Source of the DNA: Anisodus tanguticus
Lineage: Eukaryota; Streptophyta; Magnoliopsida; Solanales; Solanaceae
Assembly (NCBI GenBank): GCA_034509755.1
Contig: CM067552.1
Span: forward strand, 24,241,821-24,305,820
Length of the DNA: 64,000 nt
Reading direction: 5' to 3'
The stretch's first letter is position 1; every line of letters starts with the position of its first letter. Both the position numbers and the translations under genes were made by a program. This document shows positions 12,693 through 24,800 of this stretch, piece after piece. Under the pieces are notes generated by a model. It worked only from the letters and a program-made list of their open reading frames with translations, was not told where the DNA came from and searched no databases.

Positions 12693-13429
12693 AGAACCTT
12701 CTCTAAACCTCTAAGGTAAATTCTTACTCAAACTTCATAATTATTACCTCAATCTAATAAGGATTAACACTAGAATCCTCATTTATTCCATAGATTGTGA
12801 GAATACGATTGAAGAACAGTTGAAGAATAGAATCGTTGGAAATTCTTCGTAAGGTAAGTTCGTGTACTTCTTATATATTTATAGGGATTTATTTGGGTTT
12901 ACGTATCATATGAAACACAAATTTGGCTTAGAAACCCTAGTTTCTGAAAACGGTGGGAATTCAAGATAAAAGTATAAAGTTCTAATCTTTATTATTCTAA
13001 TCAATTGTATAGTGATTGTTGAACATCGGAAAACCTGTTTGGCAACATTTTAGCGGTAATTGAGTTATGTCTTTTTTAAAATTTTGTTTTTACTATAAAA
13101 GTGATTTGTATGTCTCTTTTCGAACATACTTTTTCAACCTTTAAAAATGAATTCTTTATGAAGGTTTCATATGCGTGAGTGACAAGCCCTCATGGAACCT
13201 GAGGTGTATCATACTATATATATGTATTCATGATTTTTCCTATTAACGGATTTTTGAAACTGATTTATTAAGATTTGGACTTTCAACATGATTTACCCCT
13301 ATAAGGGACGTTTAAACTTGATTTTGAAAGCATGGATATTTCATGTGTTTTTACCCTATGAATGGGCTTGGTTGAAGTTGAAACTTATCTAATGACTTCA
13401 ACATGGTTTCTAACTCATAGGTCACCTTG
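12693..13429 (+). repeat. Left part of a plus-strand family B' LTR (probable)
   Basis: AT-rich, non-coding. I place it in this LTR because 14026-15382, beyond an integrase fragment, is clearly the right part of such an LTR, and because this stretch has the exon-like edge GAAACCCTAGTTTCTG seen in inverted, altered form at 8095-8110 of the minus copy. No terminus is visible at 12693. Confidence 0.4.
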
Positions 13430-14020
13430 CCAATATGTTGAATAATCCCAAGGGACCACCGTATACCTCGAGCGTAATTGGCCCTTCTTTTTGAACCTCA
13501 TCACACCCTTCATGGGTCAAAGATTACATAGAAACCCACTTGCCAACTGTGTACTCCAAATCAAAGACCTTCTGATTCCCATAACTTTTTGCCTACTCTG
13601 AGCTGTGAGAAGCCTCCTGAATTAATTTGACCATGTACAAAGAACCCCTTAATAAGTTTGTACTCCAAGGCCTAACCTCAAACACATCGACCAACAACTG
13701 GAGAATGACATCTTGTAACATATAATGTCTCAAATGGTGTCATCTCAATGCTCGGATGGTAACTATCATTGCAAGAAAATTTTGCATAAGGCAAGAACGG
13801 ATCCTAATGACCACCAAGGTCAATCATCCAAAAGCACAACATATCCTCAAGGACCTGAATAGCCTGCATAGACTGGCTATTTGTCTAAGGTGAAATGATG
13901 TGTAAACTCCACCACAGTTGTAATTAGTCTAATTCAGTACGAAAAGATTCGACTTAGTCAAATGTTACACAATGACCCAAGTAGCACTAAACTTTCCTAT
14001 AGTCTCTGGTAAGGCTACAA
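13430..14020 (-). pseudogene. Ty3/gypsy integrase C-terminal fragment
   Basis: Read on the minus strand, 13700-13830 gives FLPYAKFSCNDSYHPSIEMT followed by PFETLY. This corresponds to the well-conserved end of the integrase core in plant gypsy elements (normally close to AEFAYNNSYH.SI.MAPFEALYG). About 13440-13560 gives the distal FDP.KGVM.F-type segment that precedes the chromodomain in chromoviruses. Stops and frameshifts are frequent. The fragment is about 0.6 kb with no LTR of its own and sits inside a plus-strand LTR, so it was probably carried in by a nested insertion followed by deletion. Confidence 0.75.
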
Positions 14021-14025
14021 TTTAT

Positions 14026-15382
14026 CTTTTATATACTCTGATAGAAGTATGTAATTACTATAAATATTGAATGGTATTAGGTGTGTTTGGAGGTCCCATC
14101 TTAGCGGTTGTGATGAATGTTTGGTTGGGTACCGGTGTTGAACTGTATTGATCGGTGATTTGGAGAATCAAACTTATGGTTGATTCTGATTGTTGCATTT
14201 GGGCTTGTCACCATTATTTGTGCTTGTTTCCATTGATTGATAAATTGACATGTTTACTCATCCCATTTTCCTCAGATATGAAAGATTGAGTACGTGGAAT
14301 TATATGTTATTGAATTCTGAATGATGTGATATTCATCTCTTATATTTGATTGCATCTCATACATTCAGATAACTGACTTTTTGTTGTTGCATTCATACAC
14401 TCATGGTTCTGATAATATTGAAAGTGGAGTGGTATAGAACTGTTATGGGTCTAATGAGATCGGAAAGGTCAGGATATATTTATGAGATGGTTGGAAATAT
14501 TGAAATGATGACAATGATTGACATGGCTTGAAAATAAGTCTTGGGCTATAGTAAAAAATATGTGTTAAATTATAGCTGGCTAGGAGCGGTATATGGAGGG
14601 CGCGGGTCCCCCATGTGTCACGATTCATAGAATTTGAACGTGTGTATACGAGGTTGTGAAAGGTACCTTGCAGTTGCATTATAACATACATTCATATATA
14701 TTTATTCCGGCGATGAGTTGTAACTTGATTTGGTTGGTTATTAAGACTTGATTGATTATCGTGATTAAGTGGATCTTGTTAATTAATATCCCATACTATA
14801 TGAGTTGTTGAGTATTGAACTCTTATGTGAATGAGGTGACTTACATGGTTTATTGAACTGTTTAGAATAGGACCTATTTGAGAGTCAACTTGGTATTTGT
14901 GTCAGTTACTTATCTTTCATCATTGTCGGCCTATGATGCCTATATGGGTATGTTTTATACTCATACTATACTTGCTGCATTCTTTTGGATGCAGATACAA
15001 CGCCATCTTTTAGCTCCGAACCACGTGGCTGAGTCCAGCTTTGGAGACACCGAGTGTTAGGGGTGAGCATGCCTTCATTCAGCATGTCCTAAATGCCCTT
15101 CTTATTACTCATGTCTTTTATTTATGCTTGGGAGACATTATCAGACTATTGAGATTCTCTATATTAGTTTTAGTGCTCTTGTATTAAAGACTAGATCTTT
15201 GGGGTTGTAATAACAATATTTTTGGATTTGGTTCCTTTATCTATGATATGATTAGGCAGCTTTTGCAATTAGTCTCTTATTTTCGCTTATTTTTAGATTA
15301 TACGTTGTTGTTGGGGGAAGTGGTGCGCCTATTGGTGGGAAAATTGTAGGTTCCACCACGATTCCCGGAAAGGGTCGTGACA
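14026..15382 (+). repeat. Right part of a plus-strand family B' LTR
   Basis: Aligns with the reverse complement of 7770 down to 6140 and, less closely, with 30625-32473 and 37130-38887 of element B. Shared landmarks are GGTACC.GTGTTGAACT, a GAGCGGTATATGGA phrase, AGGTACCTTGCA and the terminal region GGTTCCACCACGATTCCCGG, ending GGGTCGTGACA at 15382. No primer site follows. Confidence 0.75.
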
Positions 15383-16062
15383 TCATCATAGTCGCAATAA
15401 TATTTTAGCTTAAGCCGCAATCCATTATCAAATCTATACCCGTAAAGTACACTGATTCTACTTATCTTTTTCCCACACCTTTGAAAGTCATTTTTACTAC
15501 CAAGATTCCATAGAAATCACATTGTCACACACCGCAAGTCTAAATAATTACTCCATCTGACTAGAAAAGAATTTTTGCTTGTACTGAGCCAATTCTAAGC
15601 ATTTTGGTCAAAAATTGACCTTATCCAAGGCTAAGTAAGCAAATTTTGAAATCTATTAGTTTCGTTTCGATGAGCATTTATCTGAATCCTTCAAATAACA
15701 TAATATGCACATCATCCTAGTGATTACCTTGTCGTGTCAAATCTATAAAAATCAACTGATCACTCCAAAGACTTTCCATATCCATTTGTAGCTCCTCCAA
15801 AACATCACCAAGTATCCATGTAGACCATTAGAATTGTCTGTATAGCTACCATCAACAAAGTATTATCAAATCTTCTTGTAAACACCAATAACGCTCGATA
15901 AACATTTCATACCTCTATTCCGAATGGAAATCCATCAATCATTCAGAAATGGGTTACTAAAATAACCATAAATCTTTCTGGTACTATATCCATAAAAACC
16001 CAGCCTTAAATGAACGAAACTGACCCAATAAAATGCACCATTCCCTGAATATGAATAATCAA
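15383..16062. other. Unassigned intergenic sequence
   Basis: 680 bp, AT-rich, no open frame of note and no LTR signature that I recognise. It may be the distal internal region of an eroded minus-strand gypsy element, but no domain phrase supports that. Confidence 0.4.
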
Positions 16063-16539
16063 TGTTGACACCTAATTTTTACCCTCTAATAATCCTATTT
16101 ATTTATTAAGGATTTTTAAGTCACAGACATAGTAAAATATACCTTTTACAAGACGAATATGATTTTATAAAAATTATTCCGGAAATATATGTCATTTCAT
16201 TTGACAAGATATCATCCAGTATATTTACTGTATAACATGTCCTATTTTTACAATATTTTGATCATTAATAATGATTTTTATAAGTTTAATATATAATTAT
16301 AAATTTAATTATCTTGAAAATCTCAATTTAAAGAAATCAATATTTTATTTTTTCAAAATTAAAAAATTATTTAATTAAATATGACAATGGAATTACTTCT
16401 TAATTTTAAAATGGGTTTCTTAAATTTAAAGAAATTTTGTATGATTTAACATTCCTAAATCCAAATCAATATCAAATTCGATCATAAAACGAAGCTTTTA
16501 ATATAATTAGGTTATTTTTTATATGATTTTGCCATTCTC

Positions 16540-17139
16540 TAATTTAAAAGGTGGTCACATTTACAAAATATGTGCGTGATCTTTATTTCTTATTAAAATG
16601 ATATGGGTCCTCTACTTCAAACTTGGAAGTCGGTCGAGCCTAGGCCGTAAGAGGCTCAAGACTCGGTCCAACTCCATTCTATAGGCGTACAACTAAGAGT
16701 GTAAAATATTCAGTACGATTCAAGGGTTCAAAACCCTAGCCGCACCCGACGCCTTTCTCTTCTCATCACCGATAATGGCAATTGGCAGAAATATGTGTCA
16801 CCCATTGCAGTCTTGGATAGTCCAAATGGGGTAAGGGTCATTAAATGTCGGCCACATTTAAATGTGGCCATGGTCTTTATTTCTTATTAAAACAATTTGG
16901 GCTCTTTGCATTAAACTTGGAAGTAGGCCGAGCCCAGGCCGTAAGGGGCCCAATACCTGGTCCAACTCCATTCTATAGGCGTAAAACCAAGTCCCTAAAT
17001 AATTCAATACGATTCAAGGGTTCAAAACCCTAGCCGCACCCGAAGCCTTCCTCTTCTCAACACTGATAATGGCAATTGGCAGAAGTAGAACCACCTATTA
17101 TAGTCTCGGTTTGTCCAAATGGGATAAGGGCCATTAATG
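16540..17139 (+). repeat. Two-copy tandem duplication of about 300 bp in U3
   Basis: 16540-16848 and 16850-17139 are direct copies. Each holds CTTTATTTCTTATTAAAA, AACTTGGAAGT, CCAACTCCATTCTATAGGCG, CAAGGGTTCAAAACCCTAGC and AATGGCAATTGGCAGAA in the same order. Divergence between copies is modest, so the duplication is not the newest event but is younger than the LTR family. A perfect palindrome sits at the joint. Confidence 0.9.
16850..16869. repeat. Perfect 20-bp palindrome
   Basis: GGCCACATTTAAATGTGGCC is identical to its own reverse complement. It lies exactly where the second copy of the 300-bp U3 duplication begins. The first copy has GGTCACATTTACAAAATATG at the matching place, not a palindrome. 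Confidence 0.95.
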
Positions 17140-17360
17140 TCCCTTACCCCTATCTTTTGTACGCCACCATAACCCCACCACCACCCATAGGTGAGGTTAC
17201 CCTCTCTCTATTACTCTTCTTTAAATCCTTAATTGTTTTTGTCCGATTTGATTTCAAATACATAATTTTCATTGGTCGAGAACCATATGGAGGGAAATAT
17301 CCCCCCAAAACATGTTCTCCCACACTGATCTCAACCAGGTTTGATAGGGTTTCATCAACC

Positions 17361-17370
17361 CTATAAATTA
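17361..17370 (+). promoter_or_regulatory. Candidate LTR TATA box
   Basis: CTATAAATTA, followed about 20-40 bp later by a CA-rich stretch (CATTTCTTCATTTTCAACAAG) suitable as a transcription start. It lies downstream of both U3 duplicate copies, as expected for an RNA polymerase II LTR promoter. Motif-based only. Confidence 0.5.
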
Positions 17371-20300
17371 ACCCTCATTTCTTCATTTTCAACAAGTTTA
17401 TTGAGAAGTTTGAAAAAGAGAACAAGTTTTTAGATGTTTACAAAAGTTTTGACAAGTTTTAAAAAGTCTTAACGGTCGGTCCGCGCTTGAATTTCTGACA
17501 TTCACATTTTCAGAGCCATTTTAAAGCTAAATCTGATTAATTATTGGTTAATTTAGGATCCAAGCCCTTTGGTGAAACCCATACTTAGCATAATTGGTCG
17601 ATTACAACTAAAATCTTTTCCTTCTTATGTGATTTGCAAGTCCACGAGGTTCTAGAATGACGACAAGCTCCCTTTTGACCTTTCGGTTGCATTCATAGAA
17701 GGTAATTCTATTTCCTTGTCATTAGTTTATTTAATCTCATTAGATTTTTTTAATATGTGATATTATAGTAGATATGTGTTGGTTTGAAGTGTTATGATGA
17801 CTTAAACTAGCATGTTTAGTTAAAATAAGGCACAATGTGTTAATTTCATATATGTTTTAATCATTATAGACTATCTAGTTAATATTATGCCTAATTTTGT
17901 TAATATGAAGTTTGTTTTAGCCATGTATGAGTTCTTTAGTTGATTTACGTTATTTACTGTACTAATTTTGGATTTATTCTAGTTGTGTGCAAACTGGTTG
18001 AGTTGATGTGATTAGTTTGAAGCTTGTTTTGGTTGTATGTAGACTGGTTGAGTTCATGTGATAACTAGGAATTAGTTTGAACTGGTTTTTGGTTTGTGAA
18101 GATTGTTTAAACCATGATATCTACTTTAAAACATGTATTATAAGTTAGGAACATTGCTTAGTTAACTTGGGGGCATATCATACTTTTCATATCTTCTAAC
18201 ATTGTCTTAGAACCTAGGAAAATGAATTAACTAGGTTGTATTTGGATTAATTAGCTCATTTGTATTCCAGGGGTGGACACATAGGGGGTAATGCCTATGA
18301 TAAGACTGTTAGGACCTCTTAATGATTAAAAATGAAAGAAAACACTTTGGTCTGACAAGTTATGTGCATGAATGTCCCTCTTTGCATCCATGTTTAAGTA
18401 TTAGGTGAACATTAAGTCCAGTTGTGTCCTTAATTGAGCTAAACTTGTACTCTGAATGTTTGAGTAAGTATTGTCTGCATTTGTCTATATATAGTGTTGT
18501 ATCTTCTTACTTGTAACCTCATTCGACTTACTCAAAATGTATGTTTAGGTGAAAAGTAAAAGACTCATAATGCTTGTGTTATTTGCCATGTGTTGTCAAT
18601 AGTTCTTAAGGATAAAAACTAGGGTACCACTAGCATGATTGTTTCAGAAGCTTATTTACAAAGCTCTGTTACAAGCCTACATGTTATTTAAATCAAAATG
18701 TTGTGTTTTTGTGTCCATCACTGCTTCTATGTAGATCAACGCAGAATAGTAGAGTATCCTAGAAAATCAAAGGTTGGTTGTTAAGGTGTGTGTTAGTGTG
18801 TTCCTTTAACATGACATAGTTTTAGGAGTTTGAGTCTTGGTCATGACAATATCAGTTTCTCCTTTCTTTGTATGAATCTGGTAGTTCCTATAGGATCAAT
18901 ATGTGTTTTTGTTTTATATAGCATGTGCGTAGTTATAAGTATAAAAGGGAAACTTTATAGCTCTAGTTTACTTAGCCACTTACTGCTTGCTTGAGTAACT
19001 TGACTAACATAAATGAACTAGATAGGATGCATTTATGTTTGTTATGTCTGCCTAACCATAATCTTGTGTGTTGTGAACCATGAATAAAACCTTAGGATCA
19101 TTTTTGGTGTTAGGATAGAAACACATAGACTGTGAATAGAGCCATGTGTTCTAAAAACTGAAATGAACTTTAGATGCTTTAATTATTGTCATACAATGCT
19201 AGGTAAAATATATACAGTAGTGTTGAAAAGGAAATACTTGTACTATATATTGCCTACTGTCTCTTTCTGGGAATTTCTTTACTCTTCTTCTTCGTACTTT
19301 CCGTAAGATACGCATTGGTGTACAACTTGATACACAACATATATGCCAGATATACCTAGTATATCAGTTGTATAGGGATTTTATATCATCTTGTATATCA
19401 TTCATATTTGCTACATCATGAAAACTTATTGGGCTTAGCCCATTCAGGTTAACTTTCTATGTTTCCTCTTTGTAATTTACACGACTTGGCTTGACCCATT
19501 GATCTTGTTCATTTCTCATGCTCTCTACCTGTGTGTTGTTAATGGGCCTGAACCCACACATTATCTCTTTCACCCCATCGTGTACTTATTAGATTGGGCT
19601 TGTCGTCAATATTTTAATTTGGGCTTAATTCATTGTTAGACTGCTTTTGTGTGTTTAAATTTTCTTTGTATAAGATAAGTCCTAGATACCTTCTAAATTA
19701 GGCTTTTGTTTTTCCCTCTTCCTCTCCACCGCCAACACATATCGAGATGGGCCTCTGGGCTTGTAATCTCTCTCTTCAGCTAGTTGGGGTGAGGCCCAAC
19801 TAAATCTCTTGATCTAGTCCGCATAAACTGTAGCTGCACAGAAGGCCCAACTATGGGTCAAAATAGTTAACTAATGGTCTTAGGTATGCCCACCAGCCTA
19901 AACTCAATCTTTTCAACTCATATTTGTATTATGTACATGTATATACTTATATAAAACATACTTTTATATATTGGGACCTTTATAGTTACAACTTAGGATA
20001 GGAAAACAATACGTACATCGTTTTGCTCGAATCTCCACAAATGAGTTTTTAAAACTTGACTAATTTCTAAATTTAAAAAAAAAATGGATTGTTTTGCACT
20101 TCAAAGAATCTAGAAACAAGAAATGGATTTTCGACTCGAAATTGGTGTTTTGGACTGGAAATCAATTGGATTGTTTTTATGTTAAAAGGAAAAATTGGAA
20201 TCGTTTTAGACTTCATTTTAATGGACTGAAAACGTATTAAAATGGGCCATGATTTCTTCTAATAAATCTGGACTGCCAAAGAAAGATGGACCTGTTTGAG

Positions 20301-20744
20301 AACAAAACTGATTTTTGGGCCAAGCCCAACCCAAATAATTAAGGACCTAAAATAAGTTGATCAAATTACCCCTGTGCAAACTATTTTATGAGAAAGTTAA
20401 CTCTTTGAGTTTGAAATAAATGAATGACAAGTATTTTGCGGAAATTTAAATACCTTTCAAGCAATTTGTAAAATTTAAAAATGCTATAAAACCCGAAAGT
20501 CAACCGTATTCTATGAATCCTTAATACCGAGGTGTTTAACACCTTACTCGGGGATTCACCATAACCTTTTCCTTGAGTTTGGTTTAGAAAGAATTTTTTT
20601 ATTAATTTTAATAAACCCTCTCAACTTGGTTTTTCTAATTTACCTATAAGTTGGGTGGCAACTCTAAAAATAATTATCTAAGTTAGAGCACCAATAACCT
20701 CATAGTAGCTTTTATGTCTCCGCATAAAAGTGAACCGTAACAGA

Positions 20745-20763
20745 TGGCGACTCTGCTGTGGAT
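20745..20763 (+). promoter_or_regulatory. Primer binding site of the Ogre/Tat-type element
   Basis: TGGCGACTCTGCTGTGGAT begins two bases after the LTR end. Ogre-lineage elements use a primer site close to TGGCGACTCTGCTGGGGA, complementary to an arginine tRNA (from memory of the family). One base differs here. Confidence 0.7.
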
Positions 20764-21030
20764 AATCCAAGGTTCTAAGCAAAAGGGTTCCAATACAACA
20801 TGTTATAATTGCTATAAATTGCTTACGTGTTTAAATTTTCGCAATTATAATTGTCATTCATGCATTTCATACTCCGCCAAATGGCACACACACACACTCG
20901 CATAGTGCACAAGATGATTATGCGGATTTTGCAATCAACCTCCAGCATAAAACCAAAAATATTTCTTTGGAATACGTTGAAGATATATCCAACTCTATAC
21001 ATATATGCAACCATCATACCTATCAGTTCA
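20764..21030 (+). other. Start of Ogre/Tat-type leader, truncated
   Basis: AT-rich untranslated sequence continuing from the primer site, with a short CA run (ACACACACACAC near 20886). It passes without a sharp boundary into the E2 LTR, somewhere between about 20920 and 21040. The overlapping open stretches on both strands here are short and unrelated to known proteins. Confidence 0.5.
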
Positions 21031-23204
21031 CTAAATAACTCTGGAATATAGGAGCATGACAATCCTTAGCTGAGTTGAGTCACCAACTGTGAGGTATCAT
21101 TTGAATATCTATCTACACCTATGGGCATGCAATGCAGTGTCCTAGAAAGGGACATCAGTACGAAAGATGTACTGAATATGTAATGCAGAACTGTGAACAA
21201 GTACAATATGGTACATGAAGCATAAGTTGAAACTATAACTGAATACATGACTGTAAGATAGGGCAATAGAGAAACAACTTGTACGCTTAGTGCCTCTGTG
21301 GTACAGAATATGCATAATGAAATATAATCGCATATATATAACGCCATAGGCCTCTATGGAAGCCTTACCAATATCATCTCTACATAAACTGTGCAATAGC
21401 ATCATAGGTCTCTGTGGGCAATATCATCAACCTCATAGCTATATAAACTGCACAATAGCGCCATAGGCCTCTATTGGCAAAATACATATATAATACATGC
21501 ATCTAATGACCTCTTAAGGAATATAGGATACTCTTTTTAACTCATCGGAGTGACATAAGGTCGTTACACCTCCGACGCCTTTATAAGGGTTACATACTAC
21601 CTTTCTTTCTCATGTGCATCAATGAGAACAATATGACTTACACTTGACTTAACCTTCATAAGTAGCAACATGGATCCTTGTTATATCAATTTAAACACGA
21701 CTCGATAAGACATGGATAGTGGATTTAACCAAGAGCAACTAAGAGCCATAACCAAGTGACATAAATGAAACATAAATACACTTTTGGCGATTAGGAGTGG
21801 AGTATATATTGGATAGCAATTTTCAAGTATTGTTTTCATGTCGATCATGCCAAAAGAGAGAAAGGTAAGCATTACATACCTTATTAGAAGGGCAACACAA
21901 CACCTATGCCATCTCGCTCGTCATACAAGTGTCAACCTAAACAATTTAGACAATACGTATCAATATCCAATTAATGATTTCATGATTTCATCATTGCAAT
22001 GTTTCGTCGGATACTTAGCGTGCGTAATCTTCTCTTAAATTGATTCCATGGTGATTAACTACCATACCACTTCTCCATTATGTACCACAATTCTAGGATA
22101 ACATCAATCATATTCCATGAGGTTTTGGTTATAATCACCTTAAGACTTCAACCAAACCAATCCAACAACTAACATAGTCCTACTAAGAAGTTTAGCTTAT
22201 CCTTTCATAGATTACCTTCACCAATCAGTCCAAGGAAGCTAGGAGTAGCTAAGAAAACAAAGAATAGCAAAGTTTACCTTAATTCCACCAAGAAGCCTCC
22301 AACACCAAATCTCCTTCCAATTCTTCATGAACATCCAGACTCCTTTCAAGGATCAAGATAGGATTCCAAGCTAATCTAGTCTCTATAATGGAGGATTTTC
22401 ATCATAAAATTGATATTTAATGTGTCCAAGTCTTGTGAGAGAGGTTGAGAGCAACTAGGGTTAATTTGGGATGAAAATGAAATGTTTTGGGGTGAAGATT
22501 TGAGATTGGTATTAATATAGCCTTTCCATCGCCTCCCTTCTACGGGAGGATCTGTGTCGCAGATCACCATCTGTGATCACATAGCCCACCGCAGATGGTG
22601 GCAGAAATGTGGCTAAGGGGTGGCCTTCATCCGCTGCCCCATCGATATTGTCCTATCTTCGTCAATCTTCATCGAGATGTGTTTCCGTTGATCCCAATTA
22701 CTTATAATCATCCATAAACCTTCTTAACATCCCTTTATATCATACATGACCCTCATAATAGGGCTCGAGTTTTTGGAACTTAAATCGATTAATCATGTTC
22801 TCAAACGTGCATGAAATGACGGGTATAACTCAAAATCTTTTGGATATGTTTCAAATATTAGCCCAAGGTCTTCCTCACTCCTTTTAATGGTCATTATGCT
22901 ATCCTCGTGTTACATCATCTTGACACGATGCACTCAACTTGATGGTTATAAGCACAAATGGCATAATGGTGCTTTAAACTCTAATGACTTCTTCAGATTT
23001 CAAGGTATGTTCGATATGCGAATTTATGGGGTGTAACATCAACTTGTAACGAAACATGCGTTCTTTGATTTATTTAACTTCTACACTTCCCGACACTTTC
23101 TTAAACATGTTTTAAACCATCATATCCTTTTACAAGGGCTCGTACCTTCCCATACTTCTTAGTTCCTTCAACGACATGACTACATGAAACTATAGGGTGT
23201 AACA
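21031..23204 (-). repeat. 3' LTR of E2, left-truncated
   Basis: Ends at 23204 with TGTTACACCCTATAG (minus strand). It carries the family landmarks GGGCATGCAATGCAGTG and GACATCAGTACGAAAG (21120-21165), three sub-repeats around TAGGCCTCTRTGG, and an 'AGGTAAGCATTACATACC' phrase near 21862. The part equivalent to 27868-29500 of the 5' LTR is missing. Confidence 0.75.
21325..21485. repeat. Three-copy sub-repeat in E2 LTR
   Basis: Three imperfect units of about 60-70 bp, each containing CATAGGCCTCTRTGGGCAA or a close variant followed by an ATATCATC / ATATAAACTG stretch, at about 21334, 21393 and 21460. The related E5 LTR has four such units at 60480-60670. Confidence 0.8.
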
Positions 23205-23240
23205 TCCATCCCCCCTTGAGAACATTCATCCTTAAATGTT
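23205..23240 (-). promoter_or_regulatory. Polypurine tract and adjacent motif of E2
   Basis: The minus strand reads AAGGGGGGATGGA against the 3' LTR start. The 20 bp at 23221-23240 (plus AACATTCATCCTTAAATGTT) is the E2 version of the GGACGAA-centred inverted repeat, with one arm mismatch. Confidence 0.75.
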
Positions 23241-23559
23241 AGGGTAAAGTACCTTAAGATCTGTAACTATTAGGTGTTTTCTAGAATTTTTGACAAAGTT
23301 TACTTTGTAACCAGGACTATATGAAACCTGTCACGCAGCCAGAAAGTACAACCAACACTACATAGAACCGTATACTATCTCATATATCATAACATTGGCC
23401 TCACATGACCGTGTTCTCAACAAACGGTTTGTATAACAAGCAATAACACACCTCGACTGTCATATTAGGAATATGAGCTGTATTTATCACATTTTTTCTA
23501 GGATTATCACCTAAGCAAGGTACATAAGATGAGTTCATTGATAAGGAAATCATATCATA

Positions 23560-24800
23560 TGAGTATCAATATAAACCATCTATACGGGATAAATGGGGAT
23601 ATCTAGACTTTAGATCTTCCTTTGCTTCTTAAATCATTTATTCTACATTATTTTTTCTACACAATACTTTAATGGATGTTATATCTTTAGTTCACAACTT
23701 TTGAACTTGACGATCTAGAATAGAAATTGGGATTTCTTCATAAAGCAGATCTTTGGTAACTTGAACATTCTCGATGGGTGGTATACAAGAGGGATCCCCT
23801 GTACACTTCAATATCAATACATGGAAAGCTTGACGGATTGTCTCTAATTACATAGGTAACTTAAGCTCATAGACCGCTTGGTTAGCCTTCTAAGCAATCT
23901 TATATAGTCGGACTTATCTAGGGCTAAGCTTGCCCTTCTTGCCAATTATCATTACACCTTTCATAGGCGAAAACTTTAAGAATATCCAATCCTCAATGGA
24001 AAACTGTAATTCTCAGCACCAAATATTTGAATAGGACTTCTGCCAACTGTGGGCAGTTAGTAGTCGCTCCTAAATCAACTTTACTTTATCTACCACTTAT
24101 TGTACCCAATCGGGTCTAGTTACTCAATTTCGCCTACCTCAATCTAGCCAATCGGAGACCTACAGTTCCTCACACATCTAACCAACTAATAGAAGGCCTC
24201 TATTATGGCCATACGAGGTCCTATCAGGAATCATCTTAATATCAAATCAATAACTGTTAGATATGTGAATTCATCATTGGTAGATTATCATCCCACTTCC
24301 ATTTGAAATCTAGTATACATGCCCATAGCATGTCCTTGAGTGTCTGAATCATGCGATCTACCTGATCGGTTGTTCAGGGTGAAACTATGACAGGGTAACC
24401 CTAAGTCCTCAAACCTTCCTGGGAGAACCTCAAGAAGTTTGCTATGACATAAACCCTTCTGTTAGGGGTAACAATCATTAAAAGGGCCTGAGGTCCTACA
24501 ATCTTCTCACTATACGACTTACATAGTCCTCAGCTGTGCAAATAGCCCTATATGGAATGAAATAAGTTAACCTTAAAAATCTATCAATCATCACTTATAT
24601 GGAATCATACTTCTGGTACAAATGCGGTAAACCCCTACTGACCTTTAGGTGGGAGCTCTATCCTCTATATTAGCCCTCTGGGACTTGATACTCTACCTTT
24701 ACTTGCTAGTCAACATGTCAATATGCCAAAACTAGGATGTGCTTTCCTTTGCGTTATTTTATCAATACAAATCTCTGGTGTCATGGTACAACTTCACTGA
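23560..24800 (-). pseudogene. Chromovirus integrase C-terminus and chromodomain, decayed
   Basis: Read on the minus strand, 23700-23775 gives LLYEEIPISILDRQVQKL, the start of the chromodomain tail characteristic of Tekay/Del-type chromoviruses. That domain binds modified histone tails and is thought to steer integration into heterochromatin. 23840-23990 (higher on the plus map, earlier in the protein) keeps the LAYKL..LP..L...HPVFH-like and K.GKL.P..I segments in broken form, and 24280-24400 corresponds to the end of the integrase core. Many stops and frameshifts. No RT, RNase H, protease or gag phrase is found in the rest of the internal region, so E2 is internally deleted as well as decayed. 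Confidence 0.7.

Larger units (their letters stand above)
16063..20742 (+). repeat. Ogre/Tat-type 5' LTR, 4.68 kb
   Basis: Starts TGTTGACACCTAATTTTTAC at 16063 and ends CCGTAACA at 20742, followed two bases later by a Tat/Ogre-style primer site. LTRs of 4-6 kb are typical of Ogre elements, and the TGTTGACACC start fits that lineage (family knowledge; I cannot search). Inside are a tandem duplication in U3 (16540-17139), a TATA-like box (17361) and long AT-rich non-coding sequence with strand-biased GTTTGTTTTAG-type words. No protein of an Ogre element (gag, ORF1, pol) is present in the window. Only the LTR and the first 250-300 bp of leader survive. Confidence 0.75.

Noticed and set aside
16721..16745. 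GGTTCAAAACCC resembling a tRNA T-arm or RNA polymerase III B box, repeated at 17008
   Set aside because: No matching A box or cloverleaf can be folded upstream, and the sequence is simply part of the duplicated LTR unit.
17076..17366. 96-codon open frame on the plus strand
   Set aside because: It lies inside the U3 of the Ogre-type LTR, spans the duplicated unit and ends just past the TATA-like box. No domain and no homologous frame in the first copy.
20823..21405. Overlapping open frames of 60-93 codons on both strands
   Set aside because: They fall in LTR sequence, differ between LTR copies and show no protein similarity.
21325..21485. Regularly spaced repeats considered as a CRISPR-like array
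   Set aside because: Units are imperfect, the intervening sequence is itself repeated, and they sit in a plant LTR.
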